This document shows, piece after piece, positions 1-6,147 of a stretch of DNA of 7,088 nt (position 1 is the stretch's first letter; each line of letters begins with the position of its first letter). The stretch comes from an uncultured Acidimicrobiia bacterium (GTDB taxonomy: Bacteria > Actinomycetota > Acidimicrobiia > Spongiisociales > Spongiisociaceae). The DNA lies in NCBI GenBank assembly GCA_937900165.1, contig CALCCX010000420.1, positions 1 to 7,088 on the forward strand, written 5' to 3'. The notes under the pieces were generated by a model. That model was given only the letters and a program-made list of their open reading frames with translations, had not been told where the DNA came from and did no database searches. Both the position numbers and the translations under genes were made by a program.

Positions 1-85
1 CGCATTTCGCATAGGTAGTTTATACTGCTCTTATACCGGTAGTTCATACAACTCTTACATGGATAGTTCATGCGGTTTTCGCAGG
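1..85. repeat. Imperfect 24-bp tandem repeat, about 3.5 units
   Basis: Units begin at 14, 38 and 62, each opening with G(G/A)TAGTT; a partial unit precedes them at 1-13. Units 1 and 2 agree at about 18 of 24 positions, units 2 and 3 at about 15. The tract is visibly richer in A and T than the rest of the window. The period is a multiple of three, so the repeat reads as an octapeptide in both orientations: minus strand PCENRMNY, PCKSCMNY, RYKSSINY; plus strand GSLYCSYT, GSSYNSYM. It may be a minisatellite, a set of binding sites or the edge of a repeat-coding gene. No function can be assigned, and the left side is cut by the window. Confidence 0.55.
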
Positions 86-117
86 GCAGATCTGGGATTC
101 ATCCATCCCCGATGGGT

Positions 118-148
118 GAAACAACCTGGACGATGCGGACCGTCCAGG
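118..148 (-). terminator. Candidate intrinsic terminator of the minus-strand operon
   Basis: CCTGGACG (125-132) and CGTCCAGG (141-148) are a perfect 8-bp inverted repeat around an 8-nt loop. Read on the minus strand the stem is followed at once by TTGTTTC (124-118), a modest T-rich tail. It lies about 155 nt past the stop codon of the amidohydrolase-peptidase gene, where an operon terminator would be expected. The tail is interrupted, so termination efficiency is uncertain. Confidence 0.5.
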
Positions 149-170
149 AGCGTGCCGAACAATCCGCTTG

Positions 171-293
171 CTAGCTCACCTGCCCCACCTCCTCGAACGA
201 CAGATCAACAGCCTCGACATAGGTCTCGTCGCTCACGAACTCGGTCCGCAAACGTCCACAATCGATCCCAAGGCAATCCGCTTCCGCCTGCAC
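171..293 (-). CDS. Doubtful 40-residue acidic small ORF or gene remnant
   Basis: A minus-strand frame, one base shifted from the amidohydrolase-peptidase gene, stays open across that gene's stop codon and ends at TAG (173-171). With GTG at 293 as start it encodes 40 residues, beginning VQAEADCLGIDCGRL and ending LSFEEVGQVS. The composition is acidic and protein-like, without membrane segments. A GGGG run lies only 3 nt before the GTG, which is too close for a good ribosome binding site, and no ATG start exists. I do not recognise the sequence. It may be a small downstream gene, the C-terminal scar of a decayed gene or a chance frame. It lies between the operon's last gene and the hairpin at 125-148, so it would be co-transcribed. 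Confidence 0.25.
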   Translation of the reverse strand: MQAEADCLGIDCGRLRTEFVSDETYVEAVDLSFEEVGQVS

Positions 294-303
294 CTGCCCC
301 TGA

Positions 304-3300
304 TCAGATCCTTCGCCTGGCCACCGCGGTTCCGTCCTTGTATCCGGTCAGGTTGACCGCATCTGGGGTTGGGGCCTTCGGTTTGATCGTGGTGGTGCCG
401 TCGGTCACGTCTTGGGAGGCTACCCATCGGCCGTCGAAGGCGACGTCGACCCGGTCCAGGTTGGCGGTCGTGACCCGGACTGTCGGGTTGGCGGCGACCA
501 ACATCTCGGCGTCTAGCTGATAGCCGGGCAGCCCAGCCAGAATCTCGCCCGCCCGAGCAATCAGATCGTCGTTGCTGCCGAGGATGTCGGCCCGAGTCAT
601 GCAATAACGCTCGTCCGGCTCGACTCCGAGATCCTCGACCGGCGTGCCGGCCCTCGCCTTGACCCGCAGGGTGCGGCGGACTGCCACTCGCATTCCGGAC
701 CCGGCCGGCAACTCAACAAGGCGCGAATCGCCTGCACTCTCGGCCAGGATGCGCAACAGTTCATGCGTCCACACGTTGGCGCCGCCTGCCCCGGTGGCGT
801 CGGCGATGCCGAGCACGGTGCCGATCTCGTGGTCCTGGAACCCTGCGGCGAACATGTCGGTCGCGGAATAGCAGAGAGCGTCGGTGATCAGGACCACCGG
901 ACCGTGATATCGCTGTCCGATGTCGTTGGCGAATTCCGATCCGGTGATCGAATGGGCGGTCGAATAGGTCGCCCCCGTCCGCACCGCCAGGTCCATCGAG
1001 GGTCGCCACGAAGCGAGATCGAAGCTCGGGTCGAGCGGCGAAGGCGAATGGCCTTCGACCAGGCCAAGCATCATCGAAGTGGTCACAAACTGGGCAGGTG
1101 ACGGCTCGATGGTGTTGGGGGTCAGCACCTGGAGCAGACCCTCGGCGGCCGTGATCAGGCCGCCTCCGTTGTTGCGGACGTCGATGATCAGGCCGGTCCC
1201 GGGCAGCTCGTCTGACAGTCTGACGAACTCGTCGACGAAACCCCGCGCGTCCGGCACGTTGAACGTGAAGATTCGGATGTAGCCGAAGTCGCCAGACGGG
1301 GTGTTCGCCGCACGAGCCCGAAACACGGTTGGCATGCTGGTCGCCAGGTCGCCGCCTCCCAGATCGACCATCTTCTTTCCTATCGACGATCCGACCCGTA
1401 CCGCCGGCGGCGCATAGAGGGCCTTGCGGGCCTGGTTCACCGCGTCGGTCTGCAGGTCGTATCCGAGCAAGCCGGCCAGTGCAATCGAATCGCCGCCATC
1501 GGGATCGATGCTCTCGGGACTACCGGGTGACCAAACTTTCCATTCGATGCGGATCTCCTGGCCAGCCCCATCCGGAGTCCGGTAGCCGATGATCACCCAC
1601 TGCTCGTCTGGGGGCAGCGACCGCACCAACGGCCTGATGGTTAGTGCGTCTAGACCTCGCGCCAATCGTGCTGGTTGGTTGGAGCCTGCCTGGCTGTCGG
1701 CGTTCACCTTGACGGCAGTGGCGATCGGCACCGCGTTCCAATAGGTCAGCTCGGCACCCTCGTTGAAGGTCGGATGACCAAAGTCGGGGGCCAGCTTGGT
1801 GACCAAGTAGCGGGCGGTGCCGTCCGCGTCGAAATACTGCTCGACAAGGAAGGGCAGAAAGGCGGTGTGTTCACGGAACGGCGACGGCAAGAGGTAGTTG
1901 GTATGGAGGTCACGGAGTTCGGTGAATATGGAGGTCATCTCCCGATGGAAGTCGGCCTCGGGTTCCATGTCCGTCTGAGTCGATCTGTCGAGCCGATGGG
2001 CCAGCAACCTGAGTCGTTGGATCGGGTCGACTGCGTGCATCGCCTCCTTGAGATCGAGGTGCACGTAAACGTCGGCGATCAGCACCATGGCCTGGCTGAC
2101 CAGCAATTTGCGATCGGCCAGGGTCAAGAGGCCGACGGCCTCGTTGAGCTCTGCGAGGGTGGCGGGGCCCATCGCATCCCGACCCAGGGACTTGGCGGTG
2201 CCCATGGTGAAGACGGACGGGTCCGGCGTGGGCGCGGTCGTCCCGTAGTAGCGGGGCAGCCCCTCCTTCACATAGGCAGGAAGGTTGGCCTGGTTGACTA
2301 CCCGGTGAAAGAATCGGTCGTCCGCCACTACCGCCAGCGGATCCAGCTTGACCGACTCGAGACTCTGGTCGGGCGTTTCGGCTCCGGCGCCGAGCCGTTC
2401 GGCGAAGGAGTCTGGAGCCAGGCTGCGGTTGTAGAAACCTTCATTGTCGAGATCCAGCACCCAAGAGCCGGGTTGGTCCTGGGCGACGATGCCAAGTGAT
2501 CCGACCGCGGTCGCCGGGTCCGCCAGAGTGTTGGCCAGTTCGGGGAGGCGGTGCATTGCTTCGTCGAGGCGTTCGGTGGCTTCTTCAAGGCTCAGCGCGG
2601 CCACCACCGGGTCGGCGGTCTCCTGTTCGAAGAAGAACGAACGACTCGAGCCGTCAAGATCGAAGGACTCGGTCGTTCCGCCGAAACGGTCCATGAGGCG
2701 GGGCTGACCGTAGCGAGGGATGCCGTTGATGACGCAGAGCACCACTGAGGTCTCACGCGCCTTGATGAGGTGCTCGTATGGGTCGCCTCCCTTGTTGTCG
2801 ATGACCATCAGGTCGGCCCGCTTGCCGGGCTCTATCGAACCAAGCGCGTCGTCCCACTTCAGGATCCGCGCCGGATTGATGGTGGCCATTGCAACAATCT
2901 CACGGTCGGTGAACAGGCCGCCCTGCTCGTTGCTGACCAGTTGCGCCACCTTGAGTTCGCCCAACAGGTTCTTGCTACCAGAAGGAGACCAATCAGATCC
3001 AAGGGCGATCTGCACGCCCTCGTCGCGGGCCCTCCGGATGTCGGCCGTGCCTCCGTAGAGCAGCAAGTTGGACAGCGGGGACCACACCATCTTGCCGCCT
3101 CGACTACGTAGGGTCGCGAAATCGCGACCAACCAGGCCGGCACAGTGGATGCCGACGAGGGCATCGGTGATCGCCCAGTTCCGACCCTTGATGCGCAGCG
3201 CCTTGAAATGCTTGCGGGCGGTTTCGTCGACGCCTTCAGCGAGGTGAAGCAACAGCGAGTTCGCCCCGTCGAGGCGGCGACGGAAGGCAACCGCGTCCTT

Positions 3301-3846
3301 GACGTCTCCGACCCTGGTCAGCGCATTGGGCAAGCTGGGATCATCAGTCTTTTCGACGTTGCGCACGATGCCTCGGTAGTAATGCGGGATCGCGGTGTTG
3401 ATCAACGTGATGCCCTGAGAGGTGGTCACGCCGCCGAGTAGCGCCTTGGCCTCGACGTAGCGCACGATCGCCTCGATGACCCCCGAAGTGCTGCCCAGAA
3501 CCCGCATTGGTCCGCTGATCAGACGCTTCTTTTCTGGGGCGCTGCGCCAGTTGCCTCTGTTCCCGTAATGCCGGGGGACCTGCCATAGCTGGAGGACGTT
3601 GTAGCTGAGATGGTTGTGCAGCTCGATGAGGCCCGGATAGATCGTCCCTCCGGTTTTGATCAAAGGTGCGCCCCTGAACCCGTCCGGCCGCGGCGCCGCC
3701 GCATCCTGGACCGAGACGATCGACCCCTCGTCGACATACACCCTGCCCCGGTCGAGGACTTCAAACCGGTCGTTCATGGTCACCACCCGGCCATCGAGCA
3801 CGTAACGAGGACCGGTCATCGGGTCGATCAGACCTGCTGTTGCCAT
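304..3846 (-). CDS. Amidohydrolase-S41 peptidase fusion protein (1180 aa)
   Basis: Residues about 15-385 form an amidohydrolase of the TRZ/ATZ and cytosine-deaminase type. They carry the HNH metal motif (H77, H79), the LHLAE segment (H201, E204), VGIHCAGL (H234), WSPLSN, GSDWSP (D285) and the closing GSIEPGKRADLMVID strand. All expected ligands of a mononuclear metal site are present, so this half should hydrolyse or deaminate a small amide or ring substrate; which one is unknown. Residues about 560-1105 resemble tricorn/S41 serine peptidases: RDLHTNY (candidate catalytic H648), FGYIRIFTF, GLIIDVRNNGGG (885-896), CYSATD with candidate nucleophile S994, and GVEPDE near the end. Residues about 390-560 link the halves, and a tail of about 70 residues is unassigned. 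There is no signal peptide or membrane span, so a cytoplasmic location is likely. ATG at 3846 follows AGGGAG with 6-nt spacing. Family calls are firm; the substrate is not. Confidence 0.9.
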   Translation of the reverse strand: MATAGLIDPMTGPRYVLDGRVVTMNDRFEVLDRGRVYVDEGSIVSVQDAAAPRPDGFRGAPLIKTGGTIYPGLIELHNHLSYNVLQLWQVPRHYGNRGNWRSAPEKKRLISGPMRVLGSTSGVIEAIVRYVEAKALLGGVTTSQGITLINTAIPHYYRGIVRNVEKTDDPSLPNALTRVGDVKDAVAFRRRLDGANSLLLHLAEGVDETARKHFKALRIKGRNWAITDALVGIHCAGLVGRDFATLRSRGGKMVWSPLSNLLLYGGTADIRRARDEGVQIALGSDWSPSGSKNLLGELKVAQLVSNEQGGLFTDREIVAMATINPARILKWDDALGSIEPGKRADLMVIDNKGGDPYEHLIKARETSVVLCVINGIPRYGQPRLMDRFGGTTESFDLDGSSRSFFFEQETADPVVAALSLEEATERLDEAMHRLPELANTLADPATAVGSLGIVAQDQPGSWVLDLDNEGFYNRSLAPDSFAERLGAGAETPDQSLESVKLDPLAVVADDRFFHRVVNQANLPAYVKEGLPRYYGTTAPTPDPSVFTMGTAKSLGRDAMGPATLAELNEAVGLLTLADRKLLVSQAMVLIADVYVHLDLKEAMHAVDPIQRLRLLAHRLDRSTQTDMEPEADFHREMTSIFTELRDLHTNYLLPSPFREHTAFLPFLVEQYFDADGTARYLVTKLAPDFGHPTFNEGAELTYWNAVPIATAVKVNADSQAGSNQPARLARGLDALTIRPLVRSLPPDEQWVIIGYRTPDGAGQEIRIEWKVWSPGSPESIDPDGGDSIALAGLLGYDLQTDAVNQARKALYAPPAVRVGSSIGKKMVDLGGGDLATSMPTVFRARAANTPSGDFGYIRIFTFNVPDARGFVDEFVRLSDELPGTGLIIDVRNNGGGLITAAEGLLQVLTPNTIEPSPAQFVTTSMMLGLVEGHSPSPLDPSFDLASWRPSMDLAVRTGATYSTAHSITGSEFANDIGQRYHGPVVLITDALCYSATDMFAAGFQDHEIGTVLGIADATGAGGANVWTHELLRILAESAGDSRLVELPAGSGMRVAVRRTLRVKARAGTPVEDLGVEPDERYCMTRADILGSNDDLIARAGEILAGLPGYQLDAEMLVAANPTVRVTTANLDRVDVAFDGRWVASQDVTDGTTTIKPKAPTPDAVNLTGYKDGTAVARRRI

Positions 3847-3849
3847 TTG

Positions 3850-5640
3850 TTACTCCCTGAGCGAGTCGAGACGGCGTCGTTGTCGAGCGGTGAGCGGTTC
3901 GGGGTCGAGATCGAATGCCCATTCGGGCATCACCAGCTTGAAGTAGTCGGGAGAAGGTCGCCCTGATCGACGAGCCTTGAGCGCCCGATCCCCAGACGAG
4001 GCCTGCCAACGCAGGGTCCCGTACGGGAGGTCACCGCGTGGAATCTGCTCCCGCTGCCCGTCGTAGGAGAAGCTCGGCCGCCTGATGTCCTTGGAATAAC
4101 GAAGCGACCGTAGCTCGCCGAGAGCCCGCCGCCAGTCCACCGTAAACCGACTCTGAGAAAACGCCTTCATCGTGACAATCGGAGTGCGTCCGACATCGAG
4201 GTGACCGGTCAATCGGCGGGCGTTGGGGCCGACCGCCACGATCACCTGGGGTCGAGACCGCCTGAGCACTTCTCGGTAGAGCGCAACCGTGTCCGGGTGA
4301 TCGACCGCCGCCCGGACGTCAGCCAAGTCCTCGTCAAGGGTGTCGACCGGGAGAACCCGCAGGATGGCGTACCTCTCGGTGAGCCCAGCCGCGGTGAGGA
4401 AGGCTTGCAGATGCTGGCCTGCGTCGCCCGTCAAGGCCCTTGCGATAAACTGGTCGTCGTGGCTCTGCTGGTCGGCGAGAACCAGCAGCGACGGTCGACG
4501 GAGTCGGCCCCGGTAGATCGGGCCGAACCCGAAGGATGGATGGGCGCGCAGTCCGAGTGCCGAGAAATCGGGCCAATCGAACCCTCGCGACCCGCCCTGG
4601 AACAGCCGAGCGAAGCTACGACCGGGTCCGGAGTCGAACTCCCGGTATTCGTCCTTGGGCGGCTCGTAGGCGAGATCACCCGGCGGGGCGTCGTATCCGT
4701 CATCGGATCCAGCAGCATCCGACTCGTAGCGGAGCCGGTGGCCTCGGCCGTTGTACTTGCCGTCGGCCGAAAAGATCTGGATGGATCGTTGGTCCCGGCT
4801 GCGGTTGCTGGACGTCGCACCTCGCCCGAGCCGCCAGGCGGTCCCAAACGGCAGGTCGCGGAAGGGAATCGGCGCAGACCGATATCGGTAGTCACGAGCC
4901 GCCAGTCGCTCGCCGTCTGGGTCAATGGGTAGCCAGGCCGGATCGGCTGCCGCCCATCTTTCGATCCGCCCGATCGCCGACTTGAAGTCCGCGATGATCG
5001 TCGAGATCGACCCACCTTTCGAGGCGCCGCCAGGGTGCCGGACCCCGACGATCTTGAGGTTGGGTCCAAGCCGTCCCGTATCTGCCCTGTGCAGATTGGC
5101 GGGTTGGGCCGAACCACCGTTGGCCTTGACCCAGGTGGCGACGGTCTCCTTGGCGGCGCGTCCGACCGCGATGACCAACCGAACATCGTTGCGGGCCATG
5201 GTGTAGTCGAGGATGTCGTGACGATGGTCGACAATCGGAGAGGCCAGATCTTGGGCGAGGGGACGCAGCGAGTCGTTGTACTGCCCAAAGATCGGATAGA
5301 CGAAGGTGTTGAGAAAGAGATATGACCGTGTGATACCGATGTGCTCGAGCAGGTATTGCATGCGGGCGCCGGTCCCACCGGTGAACGAACGATGCGACAA
5401 CGATTCGTCCTGGGCACCTTCCTGGCCGATCACCAGGACCTTCACCTGACCGTCGCGCAACCTCCCCCGATAGAACATCGGTCCGAAGTGCCAGCGGAAG
5501 GCCTCACGGCCGATCACATCGACTCCGATCGCCCGGTAGTTGGGTGTCTCGGCGAACAGGCGAGGCCAACTCCGGTTGCGGGGCGGCCCAGAGTCGTACT
5601 CCCAAGGGTCGCCCCGATCTCGCCAATACTCATTCCACAT
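3850..5640 (-). CDS. Tandem uracil-DNA-glycosylase-like protein (596 aa)
   Basis: The N-terminal copy has UDG-superfamily landmarks: VKVLVIGQEGAQDE (67-79, in the place of the usual GExPGxxE/D motif), SFTGGTGARM, LFLNTFVYP, LVIAVGRAAK and the closing VRHPGG (H202). UDGs excise uracil or other deaminated bases from DNA, but motif I is atypical, so activity is uncertain. A second copy occupies roughly 331-575. The pairs YDSGPPRNRSWPRLF and FDSGPGRSFARLF, FGPMFYRGRLR and FGPIYRGRLR, and IPFRDLPFGT and IPRGDLPYGT align in order. In the second copy motif I reads LADQQSHDD and the HP motif is replaced by KAFSQ, so it is probably inactive or structural. There is no signal peptide. The C-terminus is Arg/Lys-rich. 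ATG at 5640 follows GGGGAGAG (5652-5645), which supports this start. It is the first gene of a two-gene operon, with 3 nt to the next start. The UDG-fold call is likely; the function is unknown. Confidence 0.85.
   Translation of the reverse strand: MWNEYWRDRGDPWEYDSGPPRNRSWPRLFAETPNYRAIGVDVIGREAFRWHFGPMFYRGRLRDGQVKVLVIGQEGAQDESLSHRSFTGGTGARMQYLLEHIGITRSYLFLNTFVYPIFGQYNDSLRPLAQDLASPIVDHRHDILDYTMARNDVRLVIAVGRAAKETVATWVKANGGSAQPANLHRADTGRLGPNLKIVGVRHPGGASKGGSISTIIADFKSAIGRIERWAAADPAWLPIDPDGERLAARDYRYRSAPIPFRDLPFGTAWRLGRGATSSNRSRDQRSIQIFSADGKYNGRGHRLRYESDAAGSDDGYDAPPGDLAYEPPKDEYREFDSGPGRSFARLFQGGSRGFDWPDFSALGLRAHPSFGFGPIYRGRLRRPSLLVLADQQSHDDQFIARALTGDAGQHLQAFLTAAGLTERYAILRVLPVDTLDEDLADVRAAVDHPDTVALYREVLRRSRPQVIVAVGPNARRLTGHLDVGRTPIVTMKAFSQSRFTVDWRRALGELRSLRYSKDIRRPSFSYDGQREQIPRGDLPYGTLRWQASSGDRALKARRSGRPSPDYFKLVMPEWAFDLDPEPLTARQRRRLDSLRE
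3853..3858 (-). promoter_or_regulatory. Ribosome binding site inside the upstream gene's end
   Basis: AGGGAG on the minus strand sits in the last codons of the UDG-like gene, directly before its TAA stop and 6 nt before the ATG at 3846. Ribosomes finishing the upstream gene would stop on top of this site, so the two genes are probably translationally coupled. Confidence 0.75.
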
Positions 5641-5644
5641 GGAA

Positions 5645-5652
5645 CTCTCCCC
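5645..5652 (-). promoter_or_regulatory. Ribosome binding site of the UDG-like gene
   Basis: GGGGAGAG on the minus strand lies 4-6 nt before the ATG at 5640 and fixes that start. It partly overlaps a short inverted repeat, CCGAT-TG-ATCGG (5651-5662). No convincing -35/-10 pair for this operon was found in the spacer; a TATAGG on the minus strand near 5675 has no good -35 partner. Confidence 0.7.
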
Positions 5653-5733
5653 GATTGATCGGATCCAACCCTATAGATGGAGCGCCGGCCTTGCAGATAC
5701 ATCCGAGCTTTTTGGCAAACCCGCAGGTTGGTC

Positions 5734-5763
5734 TTGACGGATACGGCCAGAGTGTGCTCCAAT
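5734..5763 (+). promoter_or_regulatory. Candidate promoter for the riboswitch-OsmC transcript
   Basis: TTGACG (5734-5739) matches the sigma-70 type -35 consensus at five of six bases. TCCAAT (5758-5763), 18 nt away, is a weaker -10 keeping T, A, A and T. Transcription would begin near 5770, about 15 nt before the aptamer's first helix, which is a sensible leader length. The -10 is poor, so the call rests on position as much as on sequence. Confidence 0.4.
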
Positions 5764-5782
5764 GCGGCCCAGTACATATCGC

Positions 5783-5871
5783 GCTCATCTAGAGCGGTGG
5801 AGGGACAGGCCCTCTGAAGCCGCGGCAACCAACGAACCCCGTTCGCAGGTGCCAATGCCTGATCGATGAGT
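5783..5871 (+). ncRNA. SAM-I (S-box) riboswitch aptamer
   Basis: The core has the S-box signature GCGGTGGAGGGACAGGCCC followed by TGAAGCC and GGCAACC. Four helices can be drawn by hand. P1 is CTCATC (5784-5789) with GATGAG (5865-5870), plus a G-U pair. P2a is GCGG (5794-5797) with CCGC (5820-5823), and P2b is AGGG (5801-5804) with CCCT (5810-5813). P3 is CGAAC (5833-5837) with GTTCG (5841-5845). P4 is CAGG (5846-5849) with CCTG (5858-5861), enclosing the conserved TGCCAAT. The GG in the P2b loop can pair with the CC of GGCAACC (5829-5830) as the usual pseudoknot. The family binds S-adenosylmethionine and normally represses sulfur or methionine genes when SAM is plentiful. P3 is short, so the element is compact. 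A SAM-I/IV variant is the main alternative. Confidence 0.9.
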
Positions 5872-5931
5872 TAGCCGAAAGCGGACTTTCCGCTCGCGGC
5901 GCTCGTAGAGCGCGTACCTAGCGAGAGGAAG
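5868..5931 (+). promoter_or_regulatory. Riboswitch expression platform, probably translational
   Basis: Two competing folds can be drawn. In the first, GAG (5868-5870), GCCG (5874-5877) and AGCGGA (5880-5885) pair with CTC (5902-5904), CGGC (5897-5900) and TCCGCT (5889-5894), leaving the ribosome binding site free. In the second, GCGAGAGGAAG (5921-5931), which contains that site, pairs with 5887-5897 (nine Watson-Crick pairs, one G-U and one mismatch), with the hairpin GCGCTC/GAGCGC (5899-5913) in its loop. Bases 5868-5870 also belong to aptamer helix P1, so SAM binding would disfavour the first fold. No T-run follows, so control by transcription termination is less likely here. Energies were not computed. 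Confidence 0.5.
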
Positions 5932-5936
5932 TTGAC

Positions 5937-6038
5937 GTGAGAACTTTCGATTCAGCGATAGGTGGGCAGTCGCGCGCGACCGTCCCAATGATGTGTCCCT
6001 GTGGACGCTCTCGAGTGGGCCGACCGGGCGACCTGTAG
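5937..6038 (+). CDS. 33-residue leader ORF with Met-Met-Cys-Pro-Cys
   Basis: GTG at 5937 follows the purine-rich GAGAGGAAG (5923-5931) with good spacing, and this is the first such site after the riboswitch. The frame runs to TAG at 6036-6038. The peptide starts MRTFDSAIGG. In mid-chain it carries MMCPCGR, encoded by ATG ATG TGT CCC TGT (5988-6002), the only Cys codons. It does not overlap the OsmC gene, which starts 109 nt beyond its stop. A long stem begins 3 nt after the last Cys codon. Cys-rich leader peptides acting as attenuators are known in mycobacteria, and this arrangement fits such a role. It could instead be a functional small CxC protein, or chance. No membrane segment is seen. 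Confidence 0.5.
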   Translation: MRTFDSAIGGQSRATVPMMCPCGRSRVGRPGDL

Positions 6039-6067
6039 ACCCGGCCCTACGCCACCACCCGAGAGCG
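6006..6067 (+). promoter_or_regulatory. Attenuator-like stem between leader ORF and OsmC gene
   Basis: CGCTCTCGAGTGG (6006-6018) pairs with CCACCCGAGAGCG (6055-6067) through 12 base pairs and one A-C mismatch. Inside, GCCG (6019-6022) can pair with CGGC (6042-6045), or alternatively CCGGG (6024-6028) with CCCGG (6040-6044). The 5' arm lies within the end of the leader ORF, so a translating or stalled ribosome would control whether it forms. A T-rich run, AATTTTCTT (6072-6080), starts about 5 nt after the stem. That is looser than a classic terminator, so Rho-dependent or translational effects are equally possible. Confidence 0.45.
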
Positions 6068-6147
6068 ACGGAATTTTCTTAGGCGTTTTCATCCCTTCCA
6101 TCTGGTTCGAGCCAACAGCCGACCATCTACCATTGGAGCAATTGACC

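Noticed and set aside
59..520. Plus-strand 153-codon frame starting at 59
   Set aside because: It runs antisense into the well-supported fusion gene for over 200 nt, and its Arg/Ser/Pro-rich composition is that of a shadow frame.
1675..2499. Plus-strand 274-codon frame opposite the fusion gene
   Set aside because: It lies wholly antisense to a gene with clear domain motifs; long antisense frames are expected in GC-rich coding DNA, and no family motif was seen.
4431..5417. Minus-strand 328-codon frame overlapping the UDG-like gene
   Set aside because: Same strand, shifted frame, Ser/Arg/Pro/Thr-rich with no motifs; the other frame carries the UDG landmarks.
5651..5662. Inverted repeat CCGAT-TG-ATCGG as an operator for the UDG-like operon
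   Set aside because: Arms of 5 bp are short enough to arise by chance and no second copy was found; it is only noted as touching the ribosome binding site.
6072..6094. T-rich runs as a definite intrinsic terminator after the stem at 6006-6067
   Set aside because: The stem ends several bases before the first T-run and the runs are broken, so a classic terminator cannot be claimed.
6001..6147. Longer OsmC start at GTG 6001
   Set aside because: It would add 49 residues with no family resemblance, overlaps the leader ORF and lacks a ribosome binding site; GGAG before ATG 6148 fits better.
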